A DNA stretch of 64,000 nucleotides from Bremerella sp. TYQ1 (GCF_020150455.1 NZ_CP083740.1:620001-684000), one strand, 5' to 3'. Numbered from the stretch's first letter, positions 1 through 8,462 are shown. Translations and numbers: made by a program. The notes: generated by a model from the sequence alone, not told the origin.

Positions 1-401
1 CTGAAAGATGACCGTGCAATCGTTCGAGATTCTCACTTGTAAAGAAAATTACCTGCTGTGAGGAGGAAAGTGAGGCGGACGCTCTGCGCAGAAGCTCGAC
101 GAAGTTTACATCGCGCATAATCTGCTGACGTGGCTCTGAAAAAGATTAAGAATGTTATCGAGTCGACTATCGCTTTCAAGTGAACGCTAGTATCGCACAG
201 GGGCTCCCTTTGGCAAGCTTATACCTCTATTGGTTCTTGATGGAGTTGTCAAGCAAGGCGATACACAGCAAGGGTTTGCGAACCATCAAAATTGGTCAGA
301 GCGTTTGTGGCGCTTGATCGAGTGTGCCCCTCACCGACATCTTTGCTCAGTTTAGAGCTGAAAGTAGTAGGGGAATGACCTCTCCTAATTAGGAGAGAGT
401 C
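1..401. other. Left-edge stretch without a convincing gene
   Basis: Frame 1 of the + strand is open from the edge to a TAA at 40-42, giving 13 residues that could be the C-terminus of a gene entering from the left, but this is too short to judge. I see no RNA gene or repeat in the rest. An 18-bp palindrome at 380-397 is listed separately. Confidence 0.3.
380..397. promoter_or_regulatory. Perfect 18-bp palindrome covering a Shine-Dalgarno
   Basis: CTCTCCTAATTAGGAGAG is a perfect palindrome. Its right arm, AGGAGAG, is also the ribosome binding site of the small ORF that starts at 402. It could be an operator, or an RNA hairpin that hides the SD. The function is inferred from position only. Confidence 0.45.
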
Positions 402-629
402 ATGAACTCTGAAGATAGCTTCAATCCTCAAGAAGGTCTACAGAACCAAGCGGGTAACGAGTTGTTTGAGCGTAGCGAAAACGACTCATTACCCGCGGGG
501 CCGCCGTTGGAGCCCCCTGCTGCCGAGCATCTGCCAGAGGCGTTTTCGCCTTCTCGTTTGGATCGGCCTGCTCTTATCGCCGTAACCAAACGCCACGGTT
601 ACCAGCCGCGTGCACCTACAGACTCGTGA
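402..629 (+). CDS. Small hypothetical protein, 75 aa
   Basis: A 75-residue acidic, proline-rich protein with no signal peptide, membrane segment or family motif that I recognise. The reason to accept it is the strong AGGAGAGAG Shine-Dalgarno three bases before the ATG. There is no overlapping alternative, and it converges on the gene at 670-2613. The palindrome over its ribosome binding site hints at control of translation or transcription. It could still be a chance ORF. Confidence 0.4.
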   Translation: MNSEDSFNPQEGLQNQAGNELFERSENDSLPAGPPLEPPAAEHLPEAFSPSRLDRPALIAVTKRHGYQPRAPTDS

Positions 630-669
630 AATCATTTATTCGAATGTCTGGTTTTCTTCTTCATCGCGA

Positions 670-2613
670 TCAATCTCCACCGTCTTCGATAGCCATTTGC
701 CAGAGATCGTGACCGAAGGCATCTCGGACGACTGTCATCCGCATGACGTCGGTTGTTCCATCAGCAATTCGTAGCCCCATCAGGTCGCGGACTCGATCGC
801 CCAGGTCTACCTCTCGGCTGTAGCCAAGGGCACCGTGCGCACGCATCGCAGCATCGCAAGCTTCCAGTGCGAATTCGACACCCTCTGCTTTGATTCCATT
901 AACCAATGGCTCCGCGGCGTCATAGTTTCCCTGATCAAAGTAGCGTGCAGCCTCGCGAGACAAAGCCAATGCCATGCGGAGCTTGGTGAGTTGCTCGCCG
1001 ATGGGTTCCTGAAGATGAGTAAACCGTCCGATCGGACCTCCAAAGGCTTCGCGTTCTCGAATCCGCTCAGCCATGACCTCCAACGCTCGTTCGCCACATC
1101 CGATCGCCGCTGCCGACTGCATCAATCGCCAGTAGAGGAAATGCTCCTCAAAAAGATCACCACCGTCGCCGTCCTCGCCGATTAAGTGCTCCGGGCCTAC
1201 ATACATCTGATCGAAATTGAGTCCGCCAAATGAATTTCCTGTAAGCCCATGTGCATACCGATCGACAATCTCCAAACCCGGGTGATTGATCGGCAAAAGA
1301 AACGCGGTCTGTTTGCCCGGTCTGTCGTTGGCAGCCTGCACGTAAAGAACCACGTGCGTTGCTTGTCGCAGCCGGGCGTTCCAAAGCTTTGATCCTGTGA
1401 GCCTGAAACCATCGCCGTCTCTGATTGCTCGACTTTGAATATTCTTTGTGTGAGTGCCTGCTCCTTCTTCCGTGATAGCTACCGCAAAGTAAGCGCGGCC
1501 GCCAATCAGATCGTGTATGGCCGCTTGGGCAAACTCAGATTCAAGCTTGATAGCCGGTCTACCGTGAGCGCCACCAACAACATCACGTAGATTTAGGTTG
1601 TAACGCCCGGCGTGACGAAAGATCTCAAGCATTTGTTCGGCGGACCAGTCACTGCCCCCTACCGTTGTGGGCAGGTCCAATCCTGGCAATCCGAACCTAG
1701 CACCGCGACTTCGCCACTCTTTCGGCGAGGTAAGCTTGTTTTCAGCTTGAAGCTCTTTCGCGAGCAGGTCGATTTCGGTCTTAATCTGGTCGACTGAGGC
1801 CGCCGACGAATTGTTAATATAATCCCGCGTACCAACGATCTTGATCGTAAAGACAGTATTCAATTCATAGATCGGCTCGTTCTCATCATTGCGCGATAGG
1901 TTGTCCAAGATGACAATTGCCTTCGGAGCGGCATCGTCGCCATGGAACCGAATTCCGTATTGGTAATCTTTGAAGGGACGAGTAGGATCAAGGACGCGAA
2001 CCTGTTCACCTTCCATACTCTTCAGCAGAACAAAATGGCGGCCAAGCCAAACCCCGTTCGCCGTGGTGACCGTGTACGAGAGAACCTTTAACTCACCTGG
2101 ATTAACCGACAAATCTGGTCCGTCGGTTTGAGACCAATAAGGTCCGGTGTCCGTGTGCTTGCTATTCGTGGCGGAAACCGTCTCAACGTCGACGTCAAGC
2201 TTTTCTCCTGCCGCCGAAACCTTCTTCAGGAGATTGACAAAACGGTCATTTGGAATTCGCCCTTCCTTCAACTCAGGTTGTTCCTGGAACAGTTGAAGTG
2301 CGTAGCGGTGTGGATGTGGATGCAACGCCGCTCCCGCCATCAACTTCACGGTCTGCATCGCAATCAGAGCGGCCGAGATCGGGCACGCACCTCCGCCGTC
2401 TTCGTCGATTAGCCTGTCAAGTTCGCTTTGAACAACAATCACAGGCTTGGCGTCCGTGTGTGCATCACGGATCGTTGTAATGGAATAGCTCGGGTTCGAG
2501 TGCTTTGCCACACCTGCGGGAGCAATCCGATCTTGCCCAGTTGCATTGGATTGTACCTGTAGCCCGAGAAGAAAAACAAACGCGATAACAATGAGCGGTC
2601 GCTGTCGAATCAT
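670..2613 (-). CDS. Exported fusion: C39-like peptidase domain plus acyl-CoA dehydrogenase
   Basis: A 647-aa protein. Residues 1-27 look like a Sec signal peptide. Residues about 60-260 resemble a papain-fold C39-type peptidase: Cys77 in GGACPISAAL, His193 in GRHFVLL and Asp209 in VLDPTRP are in the expected order. Residues about 270-647 form a full-length acyl-CoA dehydrogenase, with the middle-domain substrate and flavin-binding region (AVAITEEGAG) and the C-terminal helical domain. The catalytic-base position is Asp618 (IADGTTDV) where classical enzymes have Glu; Asp is also found there in ACAD10/11-like enzymes. An acyl-CoA dehydrogenase behind a signal peptide is odd, because acyl-CoA and the electron acceptor ETF are cytoplasmic. 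The frame is open throughout with no internal stop, so this is either a genuine fusion or a historical in-frame joining of two genes. Domain calls are from motifs only. Confidence 0.75.
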   Translation of the reverse strand: MIRQRPLIVIAFVFLLGLQVQSNATGQDRIAPAGVAKHSNPSYSITTIRDAHTDAKPVIVVQSELDRLIDEDGGGACPISAALIAMQTVKLMAGAALHPHPHRYALQLFQEQPELKEGRIPNDRFVNLLKKVSAAGEKLDVDVETVSATNSKHTDTGPYWSQTDGPDLSVNPGELKVLSYTVTTANGVWLGRHFVLLKSMEGEQVRVLDPTRPFKDYQYGIRFHGDDAAPKAIVILDNLSRNDENEPIYELNTVFTIKIVGTRDYINNSSAASVDQIKTEIDLLAKELQAENKLTSPKEWRSRGARFGLPGLDLPTTVGGSDWSAEQMLEIFRHAGRYNLNLRDVVGGAHGRPAIKLESEFAQAAIHDLIGGRAYFAVAITEEGAGTHTKNIQSRAIRDGDGFRLTGSKLWNARLRQATHVVLYVQAANDRPGKQTAFLLPINHPGLEIVDRYAHGLTGNSFGGLNFDQMYVGPEHLIGEDGDGGDLFEEHFLYWRLMQSAAAIGCGERALEVMAERIREREAFGGPIGRFTHLQEPIGEQLTKLRMALALSREAARYFDQGNYDAAEPLVNGIKAEGVEFALEACDAAMRAHGALGYSREVDLGDRVRDLMGLRIADGTTDVMRMTVVRDAFGHDLWQMAIEDGGD

Positions 2614-3395
2614 GGCGTATTCTCGGTTCTAAATTCAAAAATGCAAATTCACCCGACCGAAGCAGGTTGCCACCTAAGGAGTGGATTCGGAAACTGCCTA
2701 ACTTGCTCGGTCTTTCAATCGGATTGTTTAAGCCGCATAAGGACGACTCCAAAGTATCAAGCGTCTTTTGTCTATGCGAAACCAGACTAGTGTAAACCCC
2801 GATTGATTCTATTTGAATGTTATTGCCTTGGACTAGCCCTCCATGGCGGTTTTGAAACAACGTCGCGGCATGCTTGGGAAGGAGGTGAATAGCAATCAGA
2901 TGCTGCCAATCTGATAGGGCTCGGCGATTTGCACCCGTCTTCGTTCGTGCATAATGACGAACCGTCCTGAGTCAGAACGACTCCGCAACGATAACCGACA
3001 TTCCTCATACGATCTAATGGGTCAGAAGAATTTTGCTAAGTGGATGACTCGGGGTCATAGTTCCCCGTACAAAACCCTCTTCGTGAATGTTCTCTGTTGG
3101 TGGTTTTGCGTTATCTGATACCGGGGAAAGAACTTAGCGATTCCGCGTCCCTTTCGGTCTACCTTTGAGCGAACCGAACTCTTTTCTGAATTGCGGAGGG
3201 TTGACTTCGCACCCCGAACGGAACCCTTCGCGAACCGAGAATATCGGCTACCGGTTGCCTAGCCGTTAACTCTTAACAATTAAACGTGTTCGATTGGCAA
3301 TCACGAGAACTTTTGAAACTATTCAGGCGGGGCGTCGGGGTACAAAAAGAATGCCACACCTTGTTTATCCCGACGTTTCCTAGGTTTTAGCAGCC
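2614..3395. other. Intergenic region left of the transposase
   Basis: About 780 bp without a convincing gene. It contains the upstream region of the leftward fusion gene and probably the left end of the insertion element. CTATTCAGGC at 3319-3328 is repeated in inverse orientation at 4799-4808. Short ORFs here lack ribosome binding sites and family resemblance. Confidence 0.4.
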
Positions 3396-4808
3396 GTGCG
3401 CGAGATTTTCCAGCCGCTATTATTTCTCCTGGCAAGGTCCGTGGAAAAAGATCTTCGGCATCAGATCGAGTTCCTCAAGGCCGAGAATGAAATGCTCCGT
3501 CAACGAGTGCCCAAGCAGAAGATATTTCTGCGGCAGGAGGAACGCGAACGACTTCTCAAACTGGGACGTGTGCTGGGGCCCGCCATTCGCCAATTGATCA
3601 CCATCGTCGACTATTCGACTTTCCGGCGATGGGTTCGGAAGGCGGACGGCGAAGACATGCCGAAGAAGTCTGGCCGACCACGTATCGCCGTCATCATTCG
3701 CGAGTTCGTTATCCGTGTCGCCAAAGAAACGGGCTGGGGGTACAGCCGCATCCTGGGTGAGATTCGCAAGCTTGGCCTGGGGAACGTATCGCGTCAGACG
3801 GTGAAGAATATCCTGATCGAGAACGGACTGGACCCTGGCCCCAAACGTGGCCGTGGAACCTGGTCGGAGTTCCTGAAAGCACACCAGGACACGCTTTGGC
3901 AGTGCGACTTCTTCAGCAAACGCATCTGGACGCCGACTGGCAGAAGACAAGTCTTTGCCTTGGCGTTTATCAACGTGGCGACGCGTCGCGTCTTCGTAAC
4001 GCCGTCCACCTTTTCGACTGGTGGCAAGTGGATTGAACAGCAAGCCAGAGCGTTTCTGGAACACGTGAAAACGGAGGGCCTGGCCTGCACGATTCTCATG
4101 CGAGACATGGACAAAGCGTTTTCCGAGAGATTCCATTCGGTGTTTAAAGATCGTGGTATCGAAGTAAAACCTGTTGGACCTCGGGCACCCAACCTGAACG
4201 CGTTTATCGAACGTTCGATTCAATCGTTGAAGCAAGAAGCACTCGATTATTTCATCGTATTTGGACAATCGCATTTCGACCTGATCATCCGTGAATACGT
4301 CGAACACTACCATGAAGAGCGCCCGCACCAAGGAATTGGCAACGTGCTGTTGTCGAGACGCGACAGGCCAGAGAGCGAGGTGAAGGACGATGAAGTTGCC
4401 ACGCTCAGCATGGCTGATATCCAGTGCAAGACGCGACTGGGCGGAATTCTAAAACACTACTCGCGTGCTGCTTGACTTAGGCTTGAGAAAATCGATTCCA
4501 TCTTGGCCTGTGAGGATGGTACGCGCCGATCGTGGATTTAACGTGCTATTTGTTCTTTGGCTCGATCTTTTCGGCTGAAATTGTCATTTTCCTTTGGCAT
4601 TTGCAATCGTGTTTCGTCATCATTTCGCTCGGAAATTGCCGCTGTTTTCTATTGGCATCGTTTTTGTACAGGGCGGCTGGTTCTCAATCGTTCAAGAACG
4701 CGGGCAGAGTAGAACGCCGTGTAGCAAAGTGTAGTTAATAGCCCAAATTAGACCTGAATTTGTCGATATCTACCGCAATTTGCAAACCCTACATTTCGGC
4801 CTGAATAG
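3319..4808 (+). mobile_element. Candidate boundaries of the insertion element
   Basis: CTATTCAGGC at 3319-3328 and its exact complement GCCTGAATAG at 4799-4808 bracket the transposase gene and could mark terminal inverted repeats of a roughly 1.5-kb element. I see no clear target-site duplication next to them, so these boundaries are tentative. Confidence 0.3.
3396..4475 (+). CDS. DDE transposase / integrase-core protein
   Basis: A 359-aa transposase of the rve (retroviral integrase) type, as in IS3/IS481-related elements. It has a short N-terminal coiled segment (KDLRHQIEFLKAENEMLRQ), a helix-turn-helix region around residues 60-150, and an integrase core. The presumed catalytic triad is Asp in WQCDFFSK, Asp in MRDMDKAF and Glu in NAFIERSIQ, followed by the usual HYHEERPHQG tail motif. 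The start used is GTG; no strong SD is visible. The full length suggests it could be active. The truncated sulfatase just downstream suggests the element took part in a local rearrangement. Confidence 0.85.
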   Translation: MREIFQPLLFLLARSVEKDLRHQIEFLKAENEMLRQRVPKQKIFLRQEERERLLKLGRVLGPAIRQLITIVDYSTFRRWVRKADGEDMPKKSGRPRIAVIIREFVIRVAKETGWGYSRILGEIRKLGLGNVSRQTVKNILIENGLDPGPKRGRGTWSEFLKAHQDTLWQCDFFSKRIWTPTGRRQVFALAFINVATRRVFVTPSTFSTGGKWIEQQARAFLEHVKTEGLACTILMRDMDKAFSERFHSVFKDRGIEVKPVGPRAPNLNAFIERSIQSLKQEALDYFIVFGQSHFDLIIREYVEHYHEERPHQGIGNVLLSRRDRPESEVKDDEVATLSMADIQCKTRLGGILKHYSRAA

Positions 4809-4852
4809 CTCTATTTTTCCCGCACTTCTTGATCTAATCCAGCTTCGGACTT
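4476..4852. other. Noncoding stretch between transposase and sulfatase remnant
   Basis: AT-richer sequence of about 375 bp with no supported gene. It probably holds the right end of the insertion element (candidate repeat at 4799-4808). The sulfatase reading frame does not continue into it. Confidence 0.4.
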
Positions 4853-4966
4853 CTACTTATCGTCGATGAACACCAAGATAACGTTTGGCGGACGATCCGC
4901 AGCGAATAGCGGAGTGGATGCCGCCAACAAAAAGGTGAGTACCAAGACCGAGCGAATAGCATTCAT
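4853..4966 (-). pseudogene. Sulfatase remnant (first 37 codons only)
   Basis: The frame encodes a signal peptide (MNAIRSVLVLTFLLAAS...FAAD) followed by RPPNVILVFIDDK and then a TAG stop. This is the start of a planctomycete exported sulfatase up to the metal-binding Asp-Asp. A normal gene would continue with GWGD/GYGD and about 420 more residues, including the CxPxR formylglycine site, and none of that follows. The break lies at the edge of the transposase region, so deletion or transposition is the likely cause. An in-frame extension back to 5125 overlaps the SDR promoter and is unlikely to be the real start. Confidence 0.75.
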
Positions 4967-5123
4967 CAATCTGTTCCTAACACGGAGAGCATGAGGTTTT
5001 CGGACCGCCAATCTACCAGAACAGGGAACCATTCCAATCATTTTCCGAGTTGAGGCGACCAACTGCGTGCGGTTTTTCTGGGCAGCAGTAAACAATGTCA
5101 TATTGCCCGGAAAGGTTCTCATC

Positions 5124-5864
5124 ATGTCTGATGAATCTCCAGTCGCGATCGTCGTCGGAGCGACCGGCGGAATTGGTTCCGCGATTGCACGTAAGTTACG
5201 AGCTAACGGTTCTCAGTTGATGCTCGTCTCACGTAGTCAAGAAAAGCTTCAGGCACTTGCCGACGAGTTGGATGCCGATTCTCTAGTAGTCGACGCAACT
5301 CAGTTCGATCAAATGGATGGGGCCGCGAAACAAGCCAAGGAGACATTCGGGCGTGTCGATACCATCATTAACTGTGTTGGTTCGCTGATCTTGAAGCCTG
5401 CTCACATTACAACGCAGCGAGAACTTGACGAAACGATGGCATTGAATTTGACGACGGCATTTGCCTGCGTCCGTGCTGCCAATACAACCATGCGAGAACA
5501 TGGAGGGAGCGTTGTCTTATTTTCGTCCGCTGCGTCCCGGATTGGTTTGGCGAATCACGAAGCAATCGCCGCAGCGAAGGGAGCAGTAGAAGGGCTTACT
5601 AAATCGGCCGCAGCGACTTACGCAGCGAAACAGATTCGCGTGAACGCCGTCGCCCCTGGGCTTGTCGAAACCCCGTTAACCGAAATCATCTGGTCCCGGT
5701 CTAAATCGGCCGATGCTTCGCGTTCAATGCACCCACTCGGTCGCCTAGGAAAGCCAGACGACATCGCCTCGTTGGCGTGTTGGTTGGTGGCGAAAGAAAA
5801 CAACTGGATCACCGGTCAAGTGATCGGAGTTGATGGTGGTCTCGGAAACTTGAAGATAAGCTAA
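5124..5864 (+). CDS. SDR-family oxidoreductase-like protein with altered active site
   Basis: A 246-aa short-chain dehydrogenase/reductase fold. The nucleotide-binding motif GATGGIG is at residues 12-18, the NxxG-like NCVG at 83-86, and the catalytic-region serines at about 134-137. The YxxxK motif reads IAAAK, with Ile148 in the place of the catalytic Tyr and Lys152 kept. The C-terminal APGLVETPLT and ITGQVIGVDGG segments are typical. It may bind NAD(P)H without classical dehydrogenase chemistry, or belong to a subfamily with a different mechanism. The start was chosen at the ATG with an AAAGG site ten bases upstream; a start at 5067 would overlap the sulfatase remnant. It converges on the flavoprotein at 5899-7140. 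Confidence 0.85.
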   Translation: MSDESPVAIVVGATGGIGSAIARKLRANGSQLMLVSRSQEKLQALADELDADSLVVDATQFDQMDGAAKQAKETFGRVDTIINCVGSLILKPAHITTQRELDETMALNLTTAFACVRAANTTMREHGGSVVLFSSAASRIGLANHEAIAAAKGAVEGLTKSAAATYAAKQIRVNAVAPGLVETPLTEIIWSRSKSADASRSMHPLGRLGKPDDIASLACWLVAKENNWITGQVIGVDGGLGNLKIS

Positions 5865-5898
5865 GACCGTCACCTGCGATAAGCGTTGATGGCGAAAA

Positions 5899-7140
5899 CT
5901 ATTCCGCCATCGCTTCCGATTCAGATTTCATCGCGGCGATTGATTCAAACACTTCATCAAGACTGTCTTTGAACAAGTCGCCGATAAGTAGGTCGGTAAT
6001 ATCACCACGGTGGTTCGGAAAGCGGCGAACAAAGCGGCCGAAGTTGAACCCATCGTAATATTCGCAGACCAGCTTACGCATCCGTTCCATGCCAACCAGG
6101 TAGTCTTTCTCCCAGTGAGCAAGTTGTGAGCGGCTTGTATCTCCCTTCTTCAATCCTTCGACAATTGCATCTGCTGCCAACTCGCCTGACTTGAGAGCCA
6201 ACAGCACGCCGGACGAATAAAGTGGATCGAGAAAGCCTAGTGCGTCGCCGATCAAAACCCAGCCATCGCCGGCAACCTGCTTCGACTTGTAAGTAAAGTC
6301 TTTAGTCGCAAATACCTTGGTGACTCGTTCCGCCCCATCGACTCGCATCTTGGCGGCCGGACAGCGTTCTAGCTCCTCAAAGAAAACTTCTTCGTGAGAA
6401 CCACGGTTTTTAAATAGATAGTCGAAGTCGCCGACGACTCCAATGCTGACCGTGTCGTCGTGAAGGGGAATGTACCAGAACCACCCTTCTTTGTTCTCAA
6501 CTTGAAGTACGGTTGTTGCACCCTCGTCGCGCCCAGAGTCTCGCTTGGCTCCCTTGTAATACGTCCAAATCGAGCCCTTATTCAGCGACGGATCAGGTAC
6601 GCGAAGTTTCAACTTGTTGATCAGCATCGAGCTTTGACCGCTCGCGTCGACGACAACGTCGGCGCGGATTTCACGCTTCTCGCCATTCTCGTCCATAATC
6701 TGTACGCCGACCGCTCGATCTCCCTCAAAAAGGACATCCAGAACGCGAACGCCTTCGTGTGCTTTCACGCCATGCTCTTCGGCGTTGCGAAGCATCATTT
6801 CGTCGAATTCACTTCGGCGGACTTGCCACGTCTGCGAGCAGTCATGATCTTTGTTGTCGTGAAAGTAGAAGGGAGCCGATTGTTTGCCAGACCCACTGAC
6901 GAACTGCACGCTGTACTTCTTGATGAATTGGCTATCTTTCAACTTCGGCAGCATGTTCAGTCGCTTAAGTACCCAGTAGGTCTCAGGGATGAGCGACTCA
7001 CCGATATGGAAACGCGGAAATTTCTCGCGCTCGAAAAGCTCGACACGGACTCCTTGCTGAGCCAGCAGGGTAGCGACTGTCGTTCCAGCGGGGCCTCCGC
7101 CGATGACCAAGACTTGCGGATTGTTTTGAATATCGATCAT
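5899..7140 (-). CDS. FAD-dependent halogenase-like oxidoreductase
   Basis: A 413-aa flavoprotein of the tryptophan-halogenase/geranylgeranyl-reductase superfamily. It has the FAD-binding GGGPAG at residues 14-19, FHIGESLIP at 44-52, the second FAD motif GDALGFLDP near 297, and WFWYIP at 220-225. The last matches the WxWxIP signature that usually separates flavin-dependent halogenases from monooxygenases. The substrate cannot be read from sequence: no peptide-synthetase or polyketide genes lie nearby, and related proteins are often annotated simply as NAD(P)/FAD-dependent oxidoreductases. Its stop is 34 bp from that of the convergent SDR gene. It is downstream of and co-directional with the MarR gene (49-bp gap), so the two are probably co-transcribed. 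Confidence 0.8.
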   Translation of the reverse strand: MIDIQNNPQVLVIGGGPAGTTVATLLAQQGVRVELFEREKFPRFHIGESLIPETYWVLKRLNMLPKLKDSQFIKKYSVQFVSGSGKQSAPFYFHDNKDHDCSQTWQVRRSEFDEMMLRNAEEHGVKAHEGVRVLDVLFEGDRAVGVQIMDENGEKREIRADVVVDASGQSSMLINKLKLRVPDPSLNKGSIWTYYKGAKRDSGRDEGATTVLQVENKEGWFWYIPLHDDTVSIGVVGDFDYLFKNRGSHEEVFFEELERCPAAKMRVDGAERVTKVFATKDFTYKSKQVAGDGWVLIGDALGFLDPLYSSGVLLALKSGELAADAIVEGLKKGDTSRSQLAHWEKDYLVGMERMRKLVCEYYDGFNFGRFVRRFPNHRGDITDLLIGDLFKDSLDEVFESIAAMKSESEAMAE

Positions 7141-7189
7141 GCTGAAACTTGCCTATCGGTGTTCGTGAAATGATCCTGCGTCGGCAGGG

Positions 7190-7696
7190 CTATTCATCTA
7201 CGAGCGAGAGATTGGTCGCATCTTCATGCGGCTCACGTGCCTCTTTCAAAAGTGACGCAAGCTGGCGAAGCGATTCGTAAGGCAGATGACCAAGCTGCTT
7301 GTGGTGGCACTTTTGGACGTCCGTGGAAAGCTTTTCCAACAATGCCAAGCCTCCGTCGGTGATGGTAACTTCAACCACCCGGCGGTTCTCCGGCCGTCGC
7401 TCTCGCACTAGTAAACCGCGTTGTTCCAGCTTATCTAACAGCCGTGTCATGTCAGGAGCACGAGAAATCAGACGCGATCCCAAAACCAATGTCGGCATCG
7501 ACTCTGGATGTACCGACTTGAGTAGCCGTAAAGTGTTGTACTGCTGAGCAGAAAGACCTGCCGCACTGAAGACTTCTTCTTCAAAAGCTTTCAGGCGGTC
7601 GTAAGTCCGCCACAAATTAAGGAAGACCTCCTGTTCCAAGGAGTCAAATTTGCGCGGCGAGGCCTGCGAACGAGCTTTTTGCGGAGTTGCGTCCAT
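7190..7696 (-). CDS. MarR-family transcriptional regulator
   Basis: A 168-aa winged-helix regulator. The core FDSLEQEVFLNLWRTYDRLK...LSAQQYNTLRLL, the recognition region SRAPDMTRLLDKLEQRGLLVRER and the wing (RRPENRRVVEVTITDGG) are typical of MarR. The first in-frame ATG (7696) was chosen, although its GGGGG site is very close. A TTG at 7774 would add 26 residues. A palindromic operator candidate lies at 7778-7811, between this gene and the divergent nrfHA pair. This suggests autoregulation, possibly together with nrfHA control and with the flavoprotein gene as a downstream target. Confidence 0.88.
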   Translation of the reverse strand: MDATPQKARSQASPRKFDSLEQEVFLNLWRTYDRLKAFEEEVFSAAGLSAQQYNTLRLLKSVHPESMPTLVLGSRLISRAPDMTRLLDKLEQRGLLVRERRPENRRVVEVTITDGGLALLEKLSTDVQKCHHKQLGHLPYESLRQLASLLKEAREPHEDATNLSLVDE

Positions 7697-7777
7697 ACCC
7701 CCAGGATAGGCGTTTCTACAACAAACGTCAAGACAACTGTTTGCGCTGATTGGGCGATTCAGGGCATCGCTCAAGGC

Positions 7778-7811
7778 TTGAGAAAACGGTTCTCAAAAAT
7801 TCATTTGAGAA
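7778..7811. promoter_or_regulatory. Candidate MarR operator (three TTGAGAA half-sites)
   Basis: TTGAGAAaacggTTCTCAA at 7778-7796 is a perfect 7-bp inverted repeat with a 5-bp spacer. A third copy, TTGAGAA, follows at 7805-7811. It sits in the divergent region between the MarR gene and nrfH, where a self-regulating MarR protein would bind. Binding is inferred. Confidence 0.6.
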
Positions 7812-7910
7812 TGACTTTTTAGAGCGTTATCATCGGCACTGAAGTGGCATCTCCCGTGCGGTGGGAGGGGCCCATCGGAGGGAATCGTTTGCCTGCTCGG
7901 GGAATGGCAA

Positions 7911-8462
7911 ATGCCTACTGACGGCGAGAAACGCGGAGCTCGACATGTCCGAAAACGGTACGCGACAGCGAAAATCTATGTCGGACTCTTTTCGGCATTC
8001 TTTTCTATTTTGCTTGGCGTTGTTTTGGGTTTGGGGGCATTTACTTTTGGCTATGGCCAAGGGGCGAGCTATCTAAGCAACGACCCCAAGACGTGCGTCA
8101 ATTGCCACGTGATGCAGGAGTCTTACGACACCTGGGAGAAATCAAGCCATCACGACGTAGCAGTCTGTAACGATTGCCATCTCTCACACGATCCGATCGG
8201 AAAATGGGTGACCAAGGGAGATAACGGATTCTTCCACTCTCTCGCATTCACCTTCAACGACTATCCCGATCCGCTCAGAATCAAACCGCGGAATCGACGA
8301 ACGACACAAAATTCTTGTTTGCATTGTCATGCCGACTTTGTCCACAACATGCTGCCGGCCAAGTCGACGGAAGAAACGATGTCGTGCGTGCATTGTCACG
8401 CCGATGTCGGTCATTCATTGCACTCCCGAGTTTATCCGACGCTGGAACCCAATTCTCGCTGA
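7911..8462 (+). CDS. nrfH: Cytochrome c nitrite reductase small subunit (NrfH, NapC/NirT type)
   Basis: A 183-aa membrane-anchored tetrahaem cytochrome c that passes quinol electrons to NrfA at the periplasmic side. One membrane helix spans about residues 22-48, followed by four CxxCH haem sites: CVNCH (62-66), CNDCH (86-90), CLHCH and CVHCH. The length and the haem spacing fit NrfH. It lies 13 bp upstream of nrfA and is surely co-transcribed with it. The divergent MarR gene and the operator-like repeats upstream suggest regulation. The exact start is uncertain because the SD is weak. Confidence 0.92.
   Translation: MPTDGEKRGARHVRKRYATAKIYVGLFSAFFSILLGVVLGLGAFTFGYGQGASYLSNDPKTCVNCHVMQESYDTWEKSSHHDVAVCNDCHLSHDPIGKWVTKGDNGFFHSLAFTFNDYPDPLRIKPRNRRTTQNSCLHCHADFVHNMLPAKSTEETMSCVHCHADVGHSLHSRVYPTLEPNSR

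Noticed and set aside
3420..4331. 303-codon open frame on the - strand
   Set aside because: It is antisense to the DDE transposase.
4853..5125. 90-residue reading of the sulfatase remnant from an upstream Met
   Set aside because: The extra 53 residues have no signal-peptide or family character and overlap the SDR start; only the last 37 codons match a sulfatase.
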